Part shown: piece by piece, positions 36,522-44,664 of the stretch
How positions within the stretch are numbered: position 1 is the first letter of the stretch
Layout: every line of letters begins with the position of its first letter
DNA from: CAVLCC01 sp963661535
Lineage (GTDB): Bacteria > Actinomycetota > Coriobacteriia > Coriobacteriales > CADBOM01
Assembly: GCA_963661535.1 (NCBI GenBank)
Contig: CAVLCC010000005.1
Coordinates: 1-56,995, forward strand
Direction: 5' to 3'
Length of the DNA stretch: 56,995 nt
The notes under the pieces: generated by a model
What the model was told of the DNA's origin: nothing
The model's input: the letters and a program-made list of their open reading frames with translations, nothing else
Databases searched by the model: none
Position numbers and translations under genes: made by a program

Positions 36522-37691
36522 TTATTTGCATTCTTCAAAGATTTCTAGAATTTCTTCATGAGTCATCTTTTTGTAACTGCCATTTACTATGCTGCAAGAG
36601 TTTGCAATTTCTTTAAGGTTAATATTGTCATCTATACCAAGCTCTGCAAAAGTTGTGGGCATACCAATTTCTTTGATAAAATCTGCAAGTGCTTCAACGC
36701 CAGCTTTAGCAAGTTCCAAGTCTGTTTTATCGTCCTTAGAAATATCCCAAACATTGGTTGCAAACTTTGCGAACTTCTTTTCTCCAGCCTTGCAACTATG
36801 CCTGTAATAAACGGGATGGAGAACTGCAAGACCTGCACCATGATTGCAATTAGTATATGCACCGAGCTGGTGTTCCATTTGATGACATTCAAAGTCTGTC
36901 TTTTTGCCAAGCTTGATAATGCGATTTTCAGCCATTGTTGCATCCCACATTAAGTTGCTTCTTGCTGCATAGTCTTCTGTGTTTTTGATTGCCACGCGTA
37001 GATTTTCAATTACATTTTTCATCAATGCTTCTGATATATCGTCAGATACATTGCTCTCATCTGGTTCACTAAAATAGATTTCCATAATATGCGAAAGCGT
37101 ATCAAAAGCTCCAGATATCATTTGGAATTTAGGAACACTATAAGTATATGTGGGGTCAAGCATAACAAATTTTGCATTAAGCTTAAGGTAATCTCTGCCG
37201 GTTTTGATCTTTAACTTCTCATTTGTGATAACTGCCCCTCCATTACATTCACTACCAGTGCCTGAAGCAGTAACCACAATACCCAAAGGCAGGGGTTCAA
37301 AATCAATAGATCCCTGTTTTGACCAAAAGTCAGACCATATATCGCCATCATATTTTGCACCGAGCGAAATTGCCTTACAGCAATCCATAACACTTCCGCC
37401 ACCCACTGCAAGAATTAAATCGGCGTTGCTTTTCTTTGCGAGTTCAACCCCCTCAAGCACTTTGCTGTAGGTTGGATTTGATTGAATACCACTAAACTCA
37501 ACAATCTGTTTATTCTTTTCTTTGAGCACGTTTGTAATTTTGTCATAGATACCATTTTTCTTAATCGAGCCACCGCCGTAGCAAAGCATAATCGTGTTGC
37601 CATAAGATGAAAGAATGTTAGAAAGATGTTGCCCTACACAGCCTTCGCCAAAATATACTTTAGATGAATTTTCAAAAACAAAATTATTCAA
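36522..37691 (-). CDS. Iron-containing alcohol dehydrogenase (BdhA-like)
   Basis: The 389-residue protein matches group III alcohol dehydrogenases. The NAD(P) segment is LILAVGGGSVMDCCKAISLG, and the metal ligands are in FDTLSHIME (Asp, His), CHQMEHQLGA (His) and NCNHGAGLAVL (His). Family role: reversible oxidation of alcohols to aldehydes or butanol/butyraldehyde type reactions with NAD(P)H. It starts with TTG after GAGGAGAG. It lies 194 bp downstream of the flavoprotein gene, so it may be transcribed from the same MerR-type promoter. The context suggests aldehyde or electrophile handling, which is inference. Confidence 0.9.
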   Translation of the reverse strand: MNNFVFENSSKVYFGEGCVGQHLSNILSSYGNTIMLCYGGGSIKKNGIYDKITNVLKEKNKQIVEFSGIQSNPTYSKVLEGVELAKKSNADLILAVGGGSVMDCCKAISLGAKYDGDIWSDFWSKQGSIDFEPLPLGIVVTASGTGSECNGGAVITNEKLKIKTGRDYLKLNAKFVMLDPTYTYSVPKFQMISGAFDTLSHIMEIYFSEPDESNVSDDISEALMKNVIENLRVAIKNTEDYAARSNLMWDATMAENRIIKLGKKTDFECHQMEHQLGAYTNCNHGAGLAVLHPVYYRHSCKAGEKKFAKFATNVWDISKDDKTDLELAKAGVEALADFIKEIGMPTTFAELGIDDNINLKEIANSCSIVNGSYKKMTHEEILEIFEECK

Positions 37692-37885
37692 TTTTAAACT
37701 CTCCTCTTGTTATAGAAATTCGCTTCTTGGTGTTTGTGCTTTATCGCACGAGTTATATTGCGCAGATTTAATCACTTACGCTTAATCACAGGTGCTTCAA
37801 CACACAAGTCTCACAACTTGCACGTCATCACTCGCGCATCGTTACTCGCGTCCAATTAATTGCCTGTGTCTTATAGATTTTCTAC

Positions 37886-38515
37886 TTAGTGATGAAAGTT
37901 GGTAAATGTAGTCTTTTCTTTTTGAGGGAGCCCAAATTGTTCTTTGCCAAGTGCAATACTTTTTGCCATAAAGGCAATATTTCTGCCGAGCGTTCTCATG
38001 GTCTGCAATCCCTCTTTGTCTTGCAAGACTTCTTCTGCCTCGCCGCCATAAACCATATTCCAATATTGACTTGTGGCAATCGGCATAGAACTAATTGAGA
38101 AGTATTTATTTAACACATCGTAAGATGCTGTATTGCCACCTCTGCGACATGTTGTAACTGCTGCGCCGACCTTCATGGTCTTATCAACACTAAAAGTGCT
38201 AAAAAATAGTCTGTCGAGAAATGCAATTGCACCACCAGCAGGAGATGCATAATATACAGGTGCCCCAATAACAAAAGCATCTGCTTCGTTGAGCTTTGGT
38301 GCCACCTCATTAACCACATCATCAAAAACGCATTTGCCAATTTCGTTGCATTTTCTACAACCAATGCATCCATGAATGTCTTTGTGACCCACGTGAATAA
38401 GTTCGGTGTCCATACCCTCTTGCTCTAAGGTGTTTTTTAGCTCCATTAGCGCAGTATATGTGCAACCATTTGCTCTAGGACTTCCATTAACTAATAATGC
38501 TTTAAGTTTTTCCAT
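37886..38515 (-). CDS. Flavodoxin-family NADPH-dependent reductase with Cys motif
   Basis: The 209-residue protein starts MEKLKALLVNGSPRANGCTY, the FMN reductase loop. CIGCRKCNEIGKC follows (four Cys in a ferredoxin-like spacing), then VIGAPVYYASPAGGAIAFLD. It resembles iron-sulfur flavoproteins and flavodoxin-like NADPH reductases. Its role is probably reduction of quinones or electrophiles. The start is supported by TAGGAGGAATC upstream. The MerR-type promoter at 38560-38590 lies 45-75 bp before the start. Confidence 0.85.
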   Translation of the reverse strand: MEKLKALLVNGSPRANGCTYTALMELKNTLEQEGMDTELIHVGHKDIHGCIGCRKCNEIGKCVFDDVVNEVAPKLNEADAFVIGAPVYYASPAGGAIAFLDRLFFSTFSVDKTMKVGAAVTTCRRGGNTASYDVLNKYFSISSMPIATSQYWNMVYGGEAEEVLQDKEGLQTMRTLGRNIAFMAKSIALGKEQFGLPQKEKTTFTNFHH

Positions 38516-38559
38516 CTTAGATTCCTCCTACAATCTGCTAATTTCCGTAAGACATAGAT

Positions 38560-38590
38560 ATTGTAGAAGCTAAAGCTAACTTTAGGTCAA
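38560..38590 (-). promoter_or_regulatory. MerR-type promoter upstream of flavodoxin-family reductase
   Basis: TTGACC, a 19-bp spacer with CTAAAG-TTAG-CTTTAG, and TACAAT on the minus strand. It is identical to the copy at 36487-36517 except in the last spacer bases, and flanking bases on the -35 side are also shared. No MerR-family gene is present in the window. Confidence 0.82.
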
Positions 38591-38691
38591 GAGGTTATTT
38601 TGTTTTTTTGTATATGAGGTGATTATTATATTGCTGATTGATTTCTAATGATGAGAGCTGTAAGTTCACTGATAAAACTGCAAGATTTAAA

Positions 38692-38766
38692 TGGTGGGCG
38701 ATACTGGTTTCGAACCAGTGACCTCTGCCGTGTGAAGGCAGCGCTCTCCCCCTGAGCCAATCGCCC
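38692..38766 (-). tRNA. tRNA-Val (anticodon CAC)
   Basis: Read on the minus strand the cloverleaf is complete: acceptor GGGCGAT/ATCGCCC, D stem GCTC/GAGC, anticodon stem CTGCC/GGCAG with loop TTCACAC, T arm ACTGG-TTCGAAA-CCAGT, discriminator A and an encoded CCA. The anticodon CAC reads GTG. Confidence 0.95.
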
Positions 38767-39000
38767 ATATCATCTATTTAATGCACATGTGTTTTAAACA
38801 AACAACATTTTCGCTTTGAAGAATTTTAGCATACTTGCATATAATTCATATTCATGCACGGCAGACGGCAAACGAACACACACTCATTCAGACGCAAATC
38901 GATGCCGCGTAACGATGCGATTACTGCAATATTTTATAAAATCTGCCTTGCACAAACAAGTTAAAATCATCATAATACTTATAGCTTATTTCAACCCAGT

Positions 39001-40020
39001 TTATGCATCGTCTTCCAATAAATTAGCAATCCAATTTTTGTAGTCATCAACAACATTGTTTGGAGAAATTAGCTTAACGATATCGCTAAGACCAGCAAGC
39101 CATCCAAAAAATTGAGGGCTCACAATAACCTGAACATGAACATCGCAAGAAGATGCTCCATCAGTGTTGCACTCATTATCTTTTGCCTTGATAATATTTG
39201 TTGGCTTTAAGTTTTTGCGTCCAAATTTGTCTACAACAACCCCAATTCCATCTCCTTTACACCTAAGAGTTACATTTTCTTGCACACCCCCAAACATTCC
39301 AAACGTTTGATGCTCAATATCGTTATAGTTATATTGTTTTATCGCCGAATTACACTGCGCTTCCTCGCTACTAATCTGCACAAAGTTCATTCTATCAACA
39401 CGATAAGTAACAAAGTCCTCCTTGTGTTCACTCCAAGCAACTAAGTAATATAGCCCATCTGTAAATACAACCTTTACCGGCGTTTGCAAATATCTTTGTT
39501 TGCGCGTAGCGTGGCGCTGCAAGTCCGCTCCATATTTATAATATACGAACTCTATTTTGCGTTTTTGCCGCATTGCCTCGTGAATTGTGTCTACTATATT
39601 AAACACGCTTTCGTTTTGACTCTTAATTCGCCCCTCAACATGCACACGTTTATCTAACTGAACTTGTTGATGAGTGCTAACCAAATTCTTTAGCGTTTTT
39701 GTTAATTGATTGCTTTTGCGTTCTGTTAAAAACTTGCAACTTTGAACTGCATCTATCAAAAGCGTTGCCTCAGATAATGTAACTTTGTCTTTAAGAACGG
39801 CATATTCTACCGGTGAGTGTGGAAAAGTGATAATTTCTAAGCCAAATTTTCGCAGTGCTTCTAGGTCACTATAAATGCTTTTGCGTTCAGCTTCAATTCC
39901 TACGCTTGCAAGTTTTTTTAAAATTTGCGTCATCGTTAGACCATGTTTTTCATCTGTATCTTTGATAAGCATCTGATAAACATATAGAAGCTTCAACTTT
40001 TGTTTGTTATTAGCAGCCAT
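39001..40020 (-). CDS. WYL-domain transcriptional regulator
   Basis: The 339-residue protein has an N-terminal winged-helix region (YQMLIKDTDEKHGLTMTQIL ... RKSIYSDLEALRKFG) followed by a WYL domain with VKVVFTDGLYYLVAWSEHKE and YRVDRMNFV. Family role: DNA-binding regulators whose WYL domain senses nucleic acid or a ligand; some control defence or DNA damage responses. It is divergent from the HIRAN gene across 348 bp containing three inverted repeats. Autoregulation or control of the HIRAN gene is an inference from this layout. Confidence 0.85.
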   Translation of the reverse strand: MAANNKQKLKLLYVYQMLIKDTDEKHGLTMTQILKKLASVGIEAERKSIYSDLEALRKFGLEIITFPHSPVEYAVLKDKVTLSEATLLIDAVQSCKFLTERKSNQLTKTLKNLVSTHQQVQLDKRVHVEGRIKSQNESVFNIVDTIHEAMRQKRKIEFVYYKYGADLQRHATRKQRYLQTPVKVVFTDGLYYLVAWSEHKEDFVTYRVDRMNFVQISSEEAQCNSAIKQYNYNDIEHQTFGMFGGVQENVTLRCKGDGIGVVVDKFGRKNLKPTNIIKAKDNECNTDGASSCDVHVQVIVSPQFFGWLAGLSDIVKLISPNNVVDDYKNWIANLLEDDA

Positions 40021-40179
40021 AAAAAACCTCTTTTAGATAAATTAGAACTTTTGGTAATGAGACTTATTCTATGAGTTACAAAAACCTCATCACTAAAATT
40101 ACTTACGTATTTTGAGCATCGATAAATTTTACTATTGTTTCAGTTGTTCATGCAATAGCTAGAGAAAATAATTAAGGAG

Positions 40180-40218
40180 CTAGATAGCATCTAGTAAACT
40201 TGCTCGAAGATAGCAAGT
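40180..40218. promoter_or_regulatory. Two adjacent inverted repeats
   Basis: CTAGAT-AGC-ATCTAG at 40180-40194 is followed three bases later by ACTTGCT-7 nt-AGCAAGT at 40198-40218. Both arms are perfect. They lie midway between the divergent starts. Confidence 0.45.
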
Positions 40219-40290
40219 GCAGGCAATATTTTGCTCATTATTTATTACAAATTGTCAAAATTTGATGAAAAAAATAAAAAAGTGCTCTAG

Positions 40291-40310
40291 GTGTCCAAAT
40301 GTATGGACAC
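40291..40310. promoter_or_regulatory. Palindromic operator candidate before HIRAN gene
   Basis: Perfect arms GTGTCCA/TGGACAC with a 6-nt centre lie about 60 bp before the HIRAN start and are immediately followed by TATAAA. The position suits a repressor or activator site for the HIRAN promoter. Confidence 0.55.
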
Positions 40311-40368
40311 TATAAAACATCATTTTGAAGTATAGTGTACCCACTGTTTTATTTGGAAGGAGCAAATT

Positions 40369-40695
40369 ATGTATGAGCCAACAAAACAAATTGACCAATT
40401 TTTTATTGCAGGATTTCAATATCATGATGGAGCCGGTGTTTTAAACAAGCTAAAAGTAGGAACGAAGCTAGACTTAGTTCCAGAGTTTGACAATCCATAC
40501 GACCCAAATGCTATTGCTATCAAGTACAAAGGAACACATCTAGGTTATGTGCCACGTGCAAAAAATGTATTTCTTGCACAGATGCTCTTTTTTGGACACA
40601 AAGACATTGTGCGTTGCAAAGTAATTCAACGCAATAAGCAGGCTGCGCCATATGAGCAAGTTCGCGTGTGTCTATATCTAAAAGATAAGAGATAA
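40369..40695 (+). CDS. Standalone HIRAN-domain protein
   Basis: The 108-residue protein is essentially one HIRAN domain: FFIAGFQYHDGAGVLNKL, LVPEFDNPYDPNAIAI and HLGYVPRAKN are its characteristic blocks. Family knowledge: in eukaryotic HLTF the HIRAN domain binds single-stranded DNA 3' ends, and bacterial versions occur alone or fused to nucleases and helicases. No catalytic domain is attached here. The ATG has GGAAGGAG seven bases upstream. It faces the WYL regulator. The region downstream is interrupted by an assembly gap, so a following partner gene could be missing. Confidence 0.88.
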   Translation: MYEPTKQIDQFFIAGFQYHDGAGVLNKLKVGTKLDLVPEFDNPYDPNAIAIKYKGTHLGYVPRAKNVFLAQMLFFGHKDIVRCKVIQRNKQAAPYEQVRVCLYLKDKR

Positions 40696-40769
40696 CGCGG
40701 GTTTTGCTTTTTTGCGCCAAATCTAAAAAGGACATTAGGGGAATTTTTGATTTTTATGGGTACTTTAAA

Positions 40770-40779
40770 NNNNNNNNNN
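40770..40779. other. Assembly gap (10 N)
   Basis: Ten unresolved bases between a T/A-rich stretch and an A-run. The true size and content of this gap are unknown, and linkage of the HIRAN gene to the kinase gene rests on scaffolding only. Confidence 0.99.
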
Positions 40780-40889
40780 AAAAAACTAAACTATCACACA
40801 AAAAATGAACATCAAAATATGGCTGTTTTAGCAGCTAAAAGGGGTATTTTGCTTAAAACAACTGCGAAAGTTAGATTATAAAAGATGTT

Positions 40890-42476
40890 CTAGTTTACAA
40901 CAGTACCCATAAGACCAATTACAATTATTCCAATAGCAATAATTATTAAGCAGATAAGCAAATCGCGCTCAAGGGATATATTTTTGAGCTTTGGAAAAAA
41001 GTGCATTAGGGGACGTCGGTCGCAGATAGCGAAAAGTGTGGGGCCACAAACAAGAAGGATTGTGCTGCCGTAAGCAAGAATCCTACCAGCTAAAGAAAAC
41101 GATGCTGCACTACTTCTTGCTGCATCCGGATAAATTATGTCTTGAATGCCGCCAACTATACATACTACAAATATACAAAGCAAAAGGATATCCCAAGCAA
41201 TTCCTAGTTTTCTAGGAATTTTTGTAAGAAGCTTTCCTAAAAAAGTATTGGGTTGTCTTCCTCGCACTTTCTTTGTTGTGTGCATAGAGGTAGTTGGTTG
41301 CTGGACAGTGCCTTTATGTTGGGATATGTTTGTGTTTCTTGGCGAGCATATTTCTTGAGCAGGGTTTGAAGTTTCTGGTCGGTCTGCATATTGAAAGCTG
41401 GTTAATCGCTTATCAGCGCATGTTTCTTGGAAGACATTTTCTCCTCGAGAAGTATATGCTTGTTGTAACATGTCTGGCTGCTTAACAAAATCGGCTTGTA
41501 TTAAAGCATCACTTCCCTCTTGAATGGCCTCCAAAAATGCAAGTTTGAGCTCGTGCACGTTTGCAAAGCGCTTTTTGGGATCGAGTTCGGTCGCGCGAAT
41601 AACAACACTGCGCAGACCATCAAATTCATGCAATTTAGCAAAATTTTTACTTCTGTCATCACTGCATGGATTTTGACCTACAAGCAAGAAAAACAAGATC
41701 ATTCCTAATGAATATATATCGGATCGTGTATCGGTTTGACCAAAGCCAAATTGTTCAGGGGGTGCCCAAGCTCGTGTGCCAAAATGCTGCGTGTCTTTCT
41801 CGGCACCCTCTTTAAATGTGCGAGATATGCCGAAATCAATAATAGTAAGTCTGCATTCTGCACTGTTCTTAATTGGCTTCTCGAGATTTTTTTTAAGCTT
41901 ATTCTCTGAGATTAATTCTGCCTCTTTGCACACTTCGAGGTTTTTACCTAAGCTAAACTCTGTCAGATTGCTTTTTTGCTCCTCTGCGTAACATGCCGCG
42001 TCTTTCTCACCAAAAGACACAATAATATTAGAAGGTTTTAAGTCGCGATGAATTATGGAAGGAGAAAAACCTTCGTGCAGCTCACAAACTGCGTCACACA
42101 AGTGAGGAAATATCGCCTTAGCAAGAAGGGGCGACGGGCCATAGCATTCGCAAGCACTCTCGAGAGTTTGACCACATACATATTCCATGATTACTACTAA
42201 GTGGGAATCTGTATTGAAGCAATCTATAATGCGAGGCAAATACAAAAAACGCTTTCCTTGCCTTTGTATAGCAAAAATACGCTCATAAACGCTCCCTGTT
42301 TGTGCTTCTAGATTTATTATTTTACGCACAAATGGACCAAGCTCTGCGCCATTTATGCCTTGAAAAAATACTTCTTCTGTTGTCTCATGAGGGCTTTGTT
42401 TGTATGTGCGGCTAACCCTATAACACTCATCGCGATTAAGTGAGCTTAAATAATCTTGCAAAGCATCGCTTAACAT
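40890..42476 (-). CDS. Membrane-anchored Ser/Thr protein kinase with catalytic-domain insertion
   Basis: The 528-residue protein has a Hanks-type kinase domain: VRK (candidate Lys 52), the catalytic loop IIHRDLKPSN at about 141-150, DFG at 214-216, GTRAWAPPEQ, and RSDIYSLGMILFFLLVG. A clear glycine-rich loop is not seen. About 64 residues separate the loop Asn from DFG, against about 13 in classic kinases, because of a charged insertion. A linker follows, then three membrane segments at the C-terminus (LLLCIFVVCIVGGI, ILAYGSTILLVCG, LICLIIIAIGIIVIG). No PASTA domain is present, so it is not PknB. It overlaps the upstream HTH gene by 7 bp, indicating translational coupling. Confidence 0.87.
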   Translation of the reverse strand: MLSDALQDYLSSLNRDECYRVSRTYKQSPHETTEEVFFQGINGAELGPFVRKIINLEAQTGSVYERIFAIQRQGKRFLYLPRIIDCFNTDSHLVVIMEYVCGQTLESACECYGPSPLLAKAIFPHLCDAVCELHEGFSPSIIHRDLKPSNIIVSFGEKDAACYAEEQKSNLTEFSLGKNLEVCKEAELISENKLKKNLEKPIKNSAECRLTIIDFGISRTFKEGAEKDTQHFGTRAWAPPEQFGFGQTDTRSDIYSLGMILFFLLVGQNPCSDDRSKNFAKLHEFDGLRSVVIRATELDPKKRFANVHELKLAFLEAIQEGSDALIQADFVKQPDMLQQAYTSRGENVFQETCADKRLTSFQYADRPETSNPAQEICSPRNTNISQHKGTVQQPTTSMHTTKKVRGRQPNTFLGKLLTKIPRKLGIAWDILLLCIFVVCIVGGIQDIIYPDAARSSAASFSLAGRILAYGSTILLVCGPTLFAICDRRPLMHFFPKLKNISLERDLLICLIIIAIGIIVIGLMGTVVN

Positions 42477-43042
42477 ATGGTATCTTCCCTGAAAGCAAAC
42501 AGCTGTTCATTAGTTTTTTGCAAGCTTTGATTATGAGTTAGACAAAAGATAATGATGGCATCTCGCTTGGTTTTGCAATACAGCTGGTTTGTTCCTGCTG
42601 CTTGCAAAGCACGGTTTGTTTCATGCAAAGTAAGATTCATTGCAAATGCAATTTGCAGCACTTTGTTGCGAGATGCGCCTCTTTGACCTGTAAAAATTTG
42701 ATATCCATGTGTCTCATTTAAGTCTGATTTGCGAATTATTTCTGCCCTAGTTAATCCTTTTTCTTCTAATAGATGCGAAAGGTAGGCACTTAAACTTAAG
42801 CTTTTAAAACTGTTATTATCTATAAATTTTTTTACATCAGGTGAGCAAAGTAGCTCTTCTAGCAATTCTTCGGTTAACGTCTCGCCTTGGGTAGTTTGAG
42901 AAGAAGTTCCTGATTGTGGAGTGCACAGTGCACTTGCAAAAGTTTTGGTTTTTGCACCATGGAATTTGCTAGAAAAAGATGCTGGTTGCAGTGTATGTGG
43001 CTTGGAAGAAGAGCTTTTTTGTTTATTTGTATCTGAATACAT
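42470..43042 (-). CDS. XRE-type helix-turn-helix protein coupled to kinase
   Basis: The 190-residue protein has a low-complexity N-terminal 60 residues rich in Ser, Thr and Gln. An XRE-like DNA-binding fold follows at about 85-150: LSHLLEEKGLTRAEIIRKSD, ETHGYQIFTGQRG, then NKVLQIAFAMNLTLHETNRA. The final stretch DAIIIFCLTHNQSLQKTNEQ looks like a helical tail. Its stop codon overlaps the kinase start. The unusual pairing suggests the HTH protein is a substrate or output of the kinase; this is inference. I recognise no gene symbol. Confidence 0.8.
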   Translation of the reverse strand: MYSDTNKQKSSSSKPHTLQPASFSSKFHGAKTKTFASALCTPQSGTSSQTTQGETLTEELLEELLCSPDVKKFIDNNSFKSLSLSAYLSHLLEEKGLTRAEIIRKSDLNETHGYQIFTGQRGASRNKVLQIAFAMNLTLHETNRALQAAGTNQLYCKTKRDAIIIFCLTHNQSLQKTNEQLFAFREDTIC

Positions 43043-43225
43043 AAATCCGTTCGTTTCTTTTGTTTATATTTGCACATATGGTAGCAAAAAGCTAGGCTTA
43101 AAACAAATACAAAGCTTTTTGATGGAAGACGCAGTGGCAACACCCAAGCGTCTAAGAATCACATACCTAAGAGTCATAAACAATGCAAGAGAGCACACAC
43201 AGGTAGCACATAAAGCAAACCAAAC

Positions 43226-43271
43226 AAAAAAAGAGTTGCGCTAGACCTAAATCTCCTACAACTCTTTTTTT
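43226..43271. terminator. Strong bidirectional terminator
   Basis: Perfect 13-bp arms AAAAAAAGAGTTG/CAACTCTTTTTTT with a 20-nt loop. T7 follows on both strands. On the minus strand it would end transcription of the DUF4190-like gene (stop about 180 bp away) before the HTH-kinase pair. Confidence 0.85.
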
Positions 43272-43452
43272 GGAATTATTCGGTTTTGAACCTAGCAAGC
43301 CTTTCAAAGACTAACTGCACCTAACATCAAACATAACTTTTCAGAAACTGTGTGCTTACAAATTTTCACACCCCTAATTCAATTCTTATGCTTAGTTAAG
43401 TTGTAAGAAAGTGATTGTAATAAAGTTTCCTGTTATGTTTGCCTTTAAATAT

Positions 43453-44163
43453 TTATAAGGTGAAAGATTTTTCAGCAAGCAAGGTATCATTGAGGCTTAT
43501 AAGTTCGCTGCATTGAACATTGATTTCGCTTTTATCATCAAGATGGTAAGCACTCTTTACAGTTATAGATACACCCGGCTGAATTTCTTTTAAAGAATCT
43601 TGCGAATTGATTCCTGACACAATAGCACTTTCAAGTTGCACTCCTTTTTGAAATGCCTTATGCGAAATTGCAACCGTGAAGCTAGTTGCTTTGTCGGAAT
43701 TGTTGGTGAAAGTATATGTCACAACTGCTGCATCATTTCCTTGATAGTCGCTTGCTGTTTCACAAGAATCAATACTTACAGCATATTTAGAATTTTCGGA
43801 ACTTAAAGAAGAGGCGTTAGAGCTACTTGTGCTGCTTACGCTACTTGAAGTAGCTTCTTTAATTGCACTGCTATAAAAACTTTGAGTTCCAAATACGACC
43901 GCTCCTGAAATCAAACAGATTATAAGTGCGGCAATTGCAAGTCCTAAGCCGCTGCGAGTTTTGCGCTTGCACGAAATGAGACCCACAATAGAAAATATGA
44001 GGCCGAGTAATGCAAGAAAAAACGAGATGTTATTAATAATGGGAATAAAAGAAGTTAGTAAAGCAATAATGCCCAAAACTAAACCAGCAATTGCCATAGC
44101 CGATTTTGTTGTTGGATTAGATTTCTGTGGTTGATTAGGCGTGTTTTGTATAGAATCGGTCAT
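43453..44163 (-). CDS. DUF4190-like membrane protein with extracytoplasmic DUF5067-like domain
   Basis: The 236-residue protein is read from the ATG at 44163, which has AAAGGACT upstream; a longer frame lacks a ribosome binding site. After a Pro/Gln/Asn-rich cytoplasmic start come two or three membrane segments (MAIAGLVLGIIALLTSFI, FFLALLGLIFSIVGLISC, LGLAIAALIICLISGAVVF). A Ser-rich linker and a C-terminal beta domain (YAVSIDSCETASDYQGNDAA) follow. Such proteins are common in gut Firmicutes and Coriobacteria but have no established function. Confidence 0.8.
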   Translation of the reverse strand: MTDSIQNTPNQPQKSNPTTKSAMAIAGLVLGIIALLTSFIPIINNISFFLALLGLIFSIVGLISCKRKTRSGLGLAIAALIICLISGAVVFGTQSFYSSAIKEATSSSVSSTSSSNASSLSSENSKYAVSIDSCETASDYQGNDAAVVTYTFTNNSDKATSFTVAISHKAFQKGVQLESAIVSGINSQDSLKEIQPGVSITVKSAYHLDDKSEINVQCSELISLNDTLLAEKSFTL

Positions 44164-44482
44164 TTTTAGTCCTTTCTTTAAATAAGAAGCCCTTTGTATG
44201 AGGCTTAAAGCAAACATTGTTCTTAAGAATAAAGAAAGACTTTTTGCAAAACATTAGCTGCCAGCTAAGTATGCGCGAGCGGTTCTTGGCGTGCTCGTTT
44301 TTTAGATATATTTATCCCAACTAATGTGCCCATTACCAATTTTTTTGGGAAAAATTTTCCAAACATGAAAAAAGGATCCTGAGAGGCCCTTCGAGAAACC
44401 TTTTGCCTACGGTTTGCCCATGAATTCGGACGATTTTTGGCAAAGGAAAAGGTCAAACTATGCGTTTGACTTGCGATTTTGT
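44164..44482. other. Intergenic region downstream of the initiator tRNA
   Basis: About 319 bp with no supported gene. A plus-strand stem CGAGC/GCTCG with a 12-nt loop followed by TTTTTT (44276-44303) looks like a terminator facing right, but no gene it could serve is visible. Reading frames here are shadows of the tRNA. Confidence 0.4.
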
Positions 44483-44559
44483 TGGTCGCGGGGGCCGGAT
44501 TTGAACCGACGACCTCCGGGTTATGAGCCCGGCGAGCTACCAGACTGCTCCACCCCGCA
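44483..44559 (-). tRNA. Initiator tRNA-fMet (anticodon CAT)
   Basis: Read on the minus strand: acceptor TGCGGGG/CCCCGCG, D stem GAGC/GCTC, anticodon stem CCGGG/CCCGG (three consecutive G-C pairs) with loop CTCATAA, a T arm with TTCAAAT, discriminator A and encoded CCA. The three G-C pairs mark it as the initiator. The 1:72 position is U-G rather than the usual C-A mismatch. Confidence 0.95.
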
Positions 44560-44664
44560 CTACGAATCGCGCAAAAGCGCATTTACTAGAGTACTTTGTA
44601 TATTTGACTTGTGCAATATTATTATCGTATACGGCTATGGCTTTCTATTAAGCGGTTCATTGGT

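Larger units (their letters stand above)
40021..40368. other. Divergent intergenic region between WYL regulator and HIRAN gene
   Basis: 348 bp, AT-rich, no gene called. It holds two adjacent hairpins at 40180-40218 and a 20-bp palindrome at 40291-40310 (listed separately), ending in a strong GGAAGGAG ribosome binding site for the HIRAN gene. Confidence 0.5.

Noticed and set aside
43122..43244. A 40-residue plus-strand frame ending in the strong terminator
   Set aside because: It has no ribosome binding site before the ATG and its stop lies within the terminator stem; chance seems likelier.
44265..44582. A 105-residue minus-strand reading frame with AGWSSLVARRAHNPEVVGS
   Set aside because: It is the translation of the initiator tRNA gene, a common false protein, and lacks a ribosome binding site.
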